Source of the DNA: Candidatus Omnitrophota bacterium
GTDB taxonomy: Bacteria > Omnitrophota > Gorgyraeia > Gygaellales > Profunditerraquicolaceae
DNA: 9,358 bases
Assembly (NCBI GenBank): GCA_028717055.1
Contig: JAQUOO010000045.1
Span: 1-9,358, forward strand
Direction of reading: 5' to 3'
Position numbers and translations under genes: made by a program. A model generated the notes under the pieces. That model saw only the letters and a list, made by a program, of their open reading frames with translations. It was not told the DNA's origin and did no database searches. Within the stretch, counting starts at the first letter, position 1. Each line of letters starts with the position of its first letter. Below, piece after piece: positions 5,991 to 9,358 of this stretch.

Positions 5991-7087
5991 GGAAGCCGTC
6001 TGATAAAGGATATACTGAAAGTCAGCGCGATTATATGGGCTAGTGAAGCGGCCAAAAACGGAGGAAGGAATCCTCCTTTTCCGATAGCAACGCATACCGC
6101 ATCAAGTATATAGTAGATGAATCCTACCATAATCGAAATTCCAATAGAAGAAAGGCCGGAGGCGCGCTTTTGCATTATTAACGAAAAAGGTATTCCCAGC
6201 AGGATTATGATAAGGCTGGTAAATGGCGCTGTAAATTTTTGATACAGGTCGACTTTTAAGTTACGGATAACCGTGGTTGCTCCGCTGCGGGACATCTTCC
6301 AGATATAATTATCCAGTTGGGATATAGTCATGAATTCCGGTTTTTGTCTTTGGGCCAGGAAATCGTTGGGTGTTTCCGGGATGGTCATTATTTCTTCTTC
6401 CAGATACAATGGCTCATCGATAATCTGTCCATTGTGGTCGAAATTATAAGTAATGGACTGGTAGAATTTCCAGATTCCGTCCTCGTATACCCCTTTGTTT
6501 GCCACGATTTTCCGGGTTAAGTTCTGGCTTTCATCCTGTTCAAGAATAATTATTCCTTCCATGATTTTTGTCGAGGGATAGAATCTATTGATGAAAAATA
6601 ACCTATTTTTCAATCCATACATGGAAAGGTTAACAAGCGATTCGGTTTTTTTCTCCTTTCTTTCCGTTTTTCTTTCCTCCATTTTTGCCTGTATTTGCTT
6701 GATGGATATTGTGGCCCGGGGAGAGACGCGGTCGGAAATCCAGAGAATAGATAAGCTTATCAGAAGCCCGAAAATTATAGCGGTTTTGGAAATATAAAAG
6801 ATACTTAAGCCCGAAGCGCGCATAGCTATGATTTCGTTATTGTGGTTAAGTTTGCTAAAGGTGTATAAGGTGCTTAGAAGGCAGGAGAAGGGGGCTACTT
6901 GGGTGAACATCATAGGCAGATTAGTCAGGTAATACTGGATTAGAAGCGTATAAGGTATTTGGAGCTTGAGTATATCCTCGAGGCGTGAAAGAACGTCGAT
7001 TATTACGTACATAAAGAGAAAAATGAATATGCACGAAATAAAGATAGAGATTATAGATTTTAATATATATTTGTCTAGGATGCGCAT
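5987..7087 (-). CDS. lptG: LPS export permease of the LptF/LptG (YjgP/YjgQ) family, second gene
   Basis: 366 residues, normal for the family. LptF and LptG form the inner-membrane part of the LptB2FGC transporter that extracts LPS and passes it to the periplasmic bridge. Predicted layout: membrane segments near 12-32, 55-78 and 102-118, a large periplasmic beta-jellyroll region (~120-280), then segments near 286-306, 314-333 and 340-361. The conserved cytoplasmic motif NEIIAMRASG is at 84-93, and the late PFTSLIIILLGIPFSL block (288-303) is typical. A Lys/Glu-rich stretch (~133-150) precedes the jellyroll. It overlaps the 3' end of the upstream permease gene by 13 bp, indicating coupled translation; no clear Shine-Dalgarno is seen. 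Assignment as LptG rather than LptF rests on gene order only. Its stop (TAA, 5989-5987 on the minus strand) overlaps the alr stop. No lptA, lptB or lptC is in the window. Confidence 0.9.
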   Translation of the reverse strand: MRILDKYILKSIISIFISCIFIFLFMYVIIDVLSRLEDILKLQIPYTLLIQYYLTNLPMMFTQVAPFSCLLSTLYTFSKLNHNNEIIAMRASGLSIFYISKTAIIFGLLISLSILWISDRVSPRATISIKQIQAKMEERKTERKEKKTESLVNLSMYGLKNRLFFINRFYPSTKIMEGIIILEQDESQNLTRKIVANKGVYEDGIWKFYQSITYNFDHNGQIIDEPLYLEEEIMTIPETPNDFLAQRQKPEFMTISQLDNYIWKMSRSGATTVIRNLKVDLYQKFTAPFTSLIIILLGIPFSLIMQKRASGLSSIGISIMVGFIYYILDAVCVAIGKGGFLPPFLAASLAHIIALTFSISFIRRLP

Positions 7088-8184
7088 AATCTGTAGGTCA
7101 ATACCGCGCCAAGGGAGCCGAATATGATATTAGGTATCCACATGGCTAGAACAGGGTTAATTACGCCTTCCATTCCCAAAGATTCACAGCCGATAAGCAA
7201 GGGATAATAGACTACGATGATCAGGATTGCGATACCGATATTGATGGATTTCTCCCTGCGCCGGGTAATTATGGCAAGCGGCGCTCCCATCAGGACGAAA
7301 ATCAGGCAGGAGAAAGCCAGAGTCAGTTTTTCATGGATTTCCACAAGCAGCGGCCCGGGGTTTATGTTTTTACTCTTCAATTTCTTTATTTGATTTCCCA
7401 GCTCCTGTATAGTCATTTCCTTTTCTTTTTTCTCGATTTTTCTACCGGCTTTTTGGGAATCGGCCGGGTTTAAATTCATAAAATAGGTTTTAAAGTTAAG
7501 CTTATAAAAGTTGGTGGGGTTATTCGGGTCAGGTTCATCGCTTGTCCCGTCCATAAGCTTTAATTTAACCGTGTTTTTTTCAGGGACGGTTATGAATTCT
7601 CCGCTTTTTGCGACTATAGTCCGCGTGGGTTTATCGTCATCCTGGGGTTCATATATGCGTATGTTAAGCAGGCGGTTATGTTTTTGGTCTACCTTGTAGA
7701 TAAATAGTATATATTTCTCAAAGGAGTTGATAAATACTCCTTCTTCAAAAGCGGCAGTGGGATTTTTTATGCCGATTTGGATCAGGGTCTTACGGTATTC
7801 ATAATGGGCGTAGGAGGCGGCGCGGTCGTTAAACAGAACAAGGCCCAAAGTTAAAATAAGGCTTAGGGTTATAAGGGGGAGTATGAGCTTAAAAAGGTTT
7901 ATTCCGCTGGCTCTTATGGCGATTATTTCATTATCACTGGATAATCTTCCCAAAGACATTAGTGTCGCCACAAGTATTGAAATCGGGAGGGCATAGGTGA
8001 TCATGTAAGGAGTCATCAATAGGAATAATTTAAAGATACTGAAGATATCCACTCCCTTGTTAATGACCAGGTCGGCAATTTTCTTCAGGTTACCGACGAT
8101 AATCATAACAAAGCTCAATAAGCCTAAAGTTAAGAGGAACGGGCCGATAAATTCTTTCAGCAGATAGTTGCGCAGGATTCTCAT
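7075..8184 (-). CDS. lptF: LPS export permease of the LptF/LptG (YjgP/YjgQ) family, first gene
   Basis: 369 residues, normal length. It has the same fold as its neighbour: membrane segments near 12-31, 51-79 and 98-118, a periplasmic jellyroll (~120-280), then segments near 286-306, 313-333 and 343-364. The family motif NEIIAIRASG is at 85-94, and LTLAFSCLIFVLMGAPLAI (287-305) corresponds to the conserved fourth membrane segment. The two permeases share this motif and the MRIL start but differ widely otherwise, consistent with the ancient LptF/LptG pair rather than a recent duplication. Which is F and which is G is inferred from the usual lptF-lptG order. The start ATG (8184-8182) is 3 nt after the comF stop (TAA AAA ATG) and no Shine-Dalgarno is visible, so translation probably depends on coupling within the comF-lptF-lptG operon. 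Confidence 0.9.
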   Translation of the reverse strand: MRILRNYLLKEFIGPFLLTLGLLSFVMIIVGNLKKIADLVINKGVDIFSIFKLFLLMTPYMITYALPISILVATLMSLGRLSSDNEIIAIRASGINLFKLILPLITLSLILTLGLVLFNDRAASYAHYEYRKTLIQIGIKNPTAAFEEGVFINSFEKYILFIYKVDQKHNRLLNIRIYEPQDDDKPTRTIVAKSGEFITVPEKNTVKLKLMDGTSDEPDPNNPTNFYKLNFKTYFMNLNPADSQKAGRKIEKKEKEMTIQELGNQIKKLKSKNINPGPLLVEIHEKLTLAFSCLIFVLMGAPLAIITRRREKSINIGIAILIIVVYYPLLIGCESLGMEGVINPVLAMWIPNIIFGSLGAVLTYRLCAS

Positions 8185-8187
8185 TTT

Positions 8188-8913
8188 TTAATTCGCCAGC
8201 GTTAAAACAAATACTATGTTTGCCCCCGAGTCCTTTAAGGCCAGGGCCGCTTCGGAAGAAGTTGCTCCGGTTGTCAGGACGTCGTCTACCAAGAGCACAT
8301 TTTTATTCCTTAAGTCGCGATTCCCGGGAACGGAAAAGCTGTCTTTGACATTGGAGAAACGGTTATCCGCCGGTAGTTCCGCTTGGGTTTTGGTAAACCG
8401 GTGGCGGATGAGCCAGCCGGAAGCCAAATCTATCCCGAATTCAGACGCGATATATTTGCTAAAGATTTCAGCCTGATTAAATTCCCTTTCGCGCAGGCGA
8501 GTAGCATGAAGCGGCATAGGTATTATCATGTCAAGATAATCGATTGGAAGACCGTATTCTTTGATGAATTCTATCATTATTCCGCTTAGGGGTTTGCCGA
8601 GGTGATCTTTGTTTCTATATTTGAATTCGTGGATCAGTTTTTTAATCACGCCTTCATACAAGCAAGGGCTAAAGGCTCGGTCAAAATGCAGCCTTTTTCT
8701 TAGGCAACCCGGGCAAATGTTTTTATTCAGATTTTGCTTTTCAAGGTGCCTGCCGCATGCCTGGCAAAAAGGAGGCATATTTCTTTTGATTTTGGCCCGG
8801 CAAGGCTGGCAAATATAATTTTCATTGTCCGGCGTGTAAAGCTTGTTTTTGCAGCTTAGGCATATTTTCGGGAAAACGAAATCAACTATCCCCTGCATAA
8901 GACGGCGCAACAT
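8188..8913 (-). CDS. comF: ComF family phosphoribosyltransferase-like protein
   Basis: 241 residues, typical of ComF/GntX proteins. The N-terminal part (~1-75) has four CxxC pairs (Cys18/21, 35/38, 50/53, 67/70), the double zinc-ribbon of the family. A type I phosphoribosyltransferase domain follows: the block IIPMPLHATRLREREFNQAE (130-149), KTQAELPADNRFSNV (175-189) and the PRPP loop VLLVDDVLTTGAT (206-218, Asp210-Asp211). ComF is needed for natural transformation in several bacteria, where it handles single-stranded DNA after uptake; in E. coli GntX/YhgH is linked to DNA or gluconate use. No other competence gene is here, so a competence role is not shown. It is the first gene of the operon with lptF and lptG. 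The predicted promoter lies so close that ATG 8913 may begin a leaderless mRNA; Met6 (8898-8896) is a possible alternative start. Confidence 0.93.
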   Translation of the reverse strand: MLRRLMQGIVDFVFPKICLSCKNKLYTPDNENYICQPCRAKIKRNMPPFCQACGRHLEKQNLNKNICPGCLRKRLHFDRAFSPCLYEGVIKKLIHEFKYRNKDHLGKPLSGIMIEFIKEYGLPIDYLDMIIPMPLHATRLREREFNQAEIFSKYIASEFGIDLASGWLIRHRFTKTQAELPADNRFSNVKDSFSVPGNRDLRNKNVLLVDDVLTTGATSSEAALALKDSGANIVFVLTLAN

Positions 8914-8919
8914 GAAGAT

Positions 8920-8948
8920 ATGATAACAGCTAATACCTTAAAAGTCAA
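8920..8948 (-). promoter_or_regulatory. Sigma70-type promoter of the comF-lptF-lptG operon
   Basis: On the minus strand, -35 TTGACT (8948-8943) is followed by a 17-nt spacer and -10 TATCAT (8925-8920). Each hexamer matches the consensus at 5 of 6 positions with ideal spacing. Only six bases (ATCTTC) separate the -10 box from the comF ATG, so transcription would begin at or within a base or two of the start codon. A T-rich tract lies directly upstream on this strand and could act like an UP element. This is a prediction from sequence only. Confidence 0.6.
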
Positions 8949-9003
8949 AAGTTAAAAGCAAAAAGGCAAAACCACAAGCTAAAAGTTAAGACTTTAATTA
9001 CAG
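8941..9003. other. A-rich low-complexity tract with short direct repeat
   Basis: Very A-rich on the plus strand. It contains a 9-bp direct repeat AAAAGTTAA (8947-8955 and 8981-8989) and a small inverted pair AAAGTC/GACTTT (8941-8946 and 8990-8995). It lies between the comF promoter and repeat copy 3; the proximal end overlaps the -35 box. No gene is seen in it. Confidence 0.5.
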
Positions 9004-9182
9004 ATGACAAAATTCCCGTCTGCCTGCCGGCAAAGCTTAAAAAAATGGCCAATCACCAAATCCCAATGTCGAATGAAACCCCAATGGTTAAATGCCCAAA
9101 ATTGGGACTTGGAATTTGTAACTTTATTCGTCATTGGGGCTTGGAAATTGGGATTTAATCTAGGGAGATTGTTTTTTGAATC
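9004..9182 (+). repeat. Interspersed fold-back repeat, copy 3 (upstream of comF)
   Basis: Same orientation and family as copies 1 and 2. It begins ATGACAAAATTCCC, has a decayed version of the GC hairpin (TGCC TGCC GGCA) and then a 67-nt core (9040-9106) identical to copy 2. After that it diverges (GTAACTTTATTCG against GATCTTCATTCG) and rejoins at TTGGGATTTAATCTA. Similarity to copy 2 runs on through GATTGTTT..TGAAT. The high identity to copy 2 compared with copy 1 suggests more recent duplication or gene conversion between 2 and 3. Any open frame across it is a product of the repeat, not a gene. Confidence 0.83.
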
Positions 9183-9280
9183 TTTGTTCCCGGAAGCCTC
9201 TGTTTTAAAGTTGGATTTTTTAATTTAAAGCATGACACTATAATAAATCTTGCTGACTTTTAAGCCCGCTATTTGACAAA
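9183..9280 (+). other. AT-rich spacer with candidate promoter boxes for the right-edge gene
   Basis: No gene is seen. A perfect -10 hexamer TATAAT lies at 9239-9244 but lacks a convincing -35 box (only a T-run at ~9216-9222). A perfect -35 hexamer TTGACA lies at 9273-9278; an 18-nt spacer would put TAACCT (9297-9302) at -10, a weak match. Either could drive the partial gene at 9341. Both are tentative. Confidence 0.35.
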
Positions 9281-9358
9281 AAAGCAGAGCTTTTAGTAAC
9301 CTAAGTTGTTCGCTCAAGAACAACAAAAAGGAGGTTACTGATGGAAACGCTCTGCTTT
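9281..9358 (+). promoter_or_regulatory. Nested triple inverted repeat enclosing the RBS and start codon of the right-edge gene
   Basis: Three nested complementary pairs are visible. The outer pair is AAAGCAGAGC (9281-9290) with GCTCTGCTTT (9349-9358), the middle pair AGTAACCT (9295-9302) with AGGTTACT (9332-9339), and the inner pair GTTGTTC (9305-9311) with GAACAAC (9318-9324) around loop GCTCAA. The perfect Shine-Dalgarno AAGGAGG (9328-9334) is partly inside the middle stem, and the start codon lies between the middle and outer right arms. The whole would fold into one long interrupted hairpin in RNA or single-stranded DNA. The outer stem may continue past the window edge. This looks like a translational control leader or the structured end of a mobile element; the sequence does not decide which. 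Confidence 0.65.
9341..9358 (+). CDS. Start of an unidentified gene, cut by the window edge
   Basis: ATG 9341 opens a frame of six visible codons (M-E-T-L-C-F) running off the window. It is believed real because AAGGAGG (9328-9334) sits 6 nt upstream, the best ribosome binding site in the window. Six residues do not allow identification. Its structured leader recalls transposase genes whose ribosome site is hidden in terminal inverted repeats, but this is only a guess. Confidence 0.5.

Noticed and set aside
2481..9182. CRISPR array
   Set aside because: The repeats are ~130-190 bp, kilobases apart and flanked by genes; there are no regular short repeats or spacers and no cas genes.
9004..9228. 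Plus-strand open frame of 74 codons over repeat copy 3
   Set aside because: It begins on the repeat's ATGAC and follows the repeat along its length. There is no ribosome site or recognisable domain, and its composition is not protein-like.
9183..9280. tRNA or small RNA gene in the right intergenic region
   Set aside because: No cloverleaf, anticodon arm or CCA end could be read, and the region is AT-rich with only scattered promoter-like hexamers.

Overview
The window reads as an ordinary bacterial housekeeping chromosome segment. Three copies of one fold-back repeat family interrupt it, and it ends in a strongly structured leader of a gene cut by the right edge. LptF/LptG-type permeases imply a Gram-negative envelope with LPS export. 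This gene mix, the moderate AT richness and this kind of intergenic repeat (CCAAATCCCAA / CGAATGAA / TTGGGATTT) recall genomes of uncultivated phyla such as Omnitrophota. That placement is recollection and inference, not something the sequence proves.

Layout, left to right. Plus strand: the C-terminal end of a TatD-family nuclease (1-263), then with no spacer a DUF362 protein carrying a two-cluster ferredoxin domain (264-1385). A palindromic REP-like hairpin follows (1408-1435), then mtnA (1451-2506), whose last eight codons and stop lie inside repeat copy 1 (2481-2610). Next is a tight thiL-tsaE-tsaB operon (2619-4666) with a 0-nt junction and a 4-nt overlap. Repeat copy 2 (4666-4854) begins on the tsaB stop codon and runs up to alr (4860-5990). 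Minus strand, converging on alr and overlapping its stop by 4 bp: a comF -> lptF -> lptG operon (8913 down to 5987) driven by a good sigma70-type promoter whose predicted start falls on the comF start codon. Positions 8914-9340 hold no gene: an A-rich tract, repeat copy 3 (9004-9182) and a nested inverted-repeat leader. The leader precedes a new plus-strand ORF with a perfect Shine-Dalgarno, of which only six codons are visible.

Functionally, tsaE and tsaB serve tRNA t6A synthesis, thiL makes thiamine diphosphate, mtnA acts in methionine (methylthioribose) salvage, alr supplies D-alanine for peptidoglycan, and lptF/lptG are inner-membrane subunits of the LPS transporter. ComF is a phosphoribosyltransferase-fold protein. 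The thiL-tsaE-tsaB order is a known conserved arrangement (ydiA-ydiB-ydiC in Bacillus subtilis), but the usual rimI and tsaD do not follow. No clearly new multi-gene system is visible. The most unusual parts are the right-edge structured leader and the way the repeats form gene boundaries.
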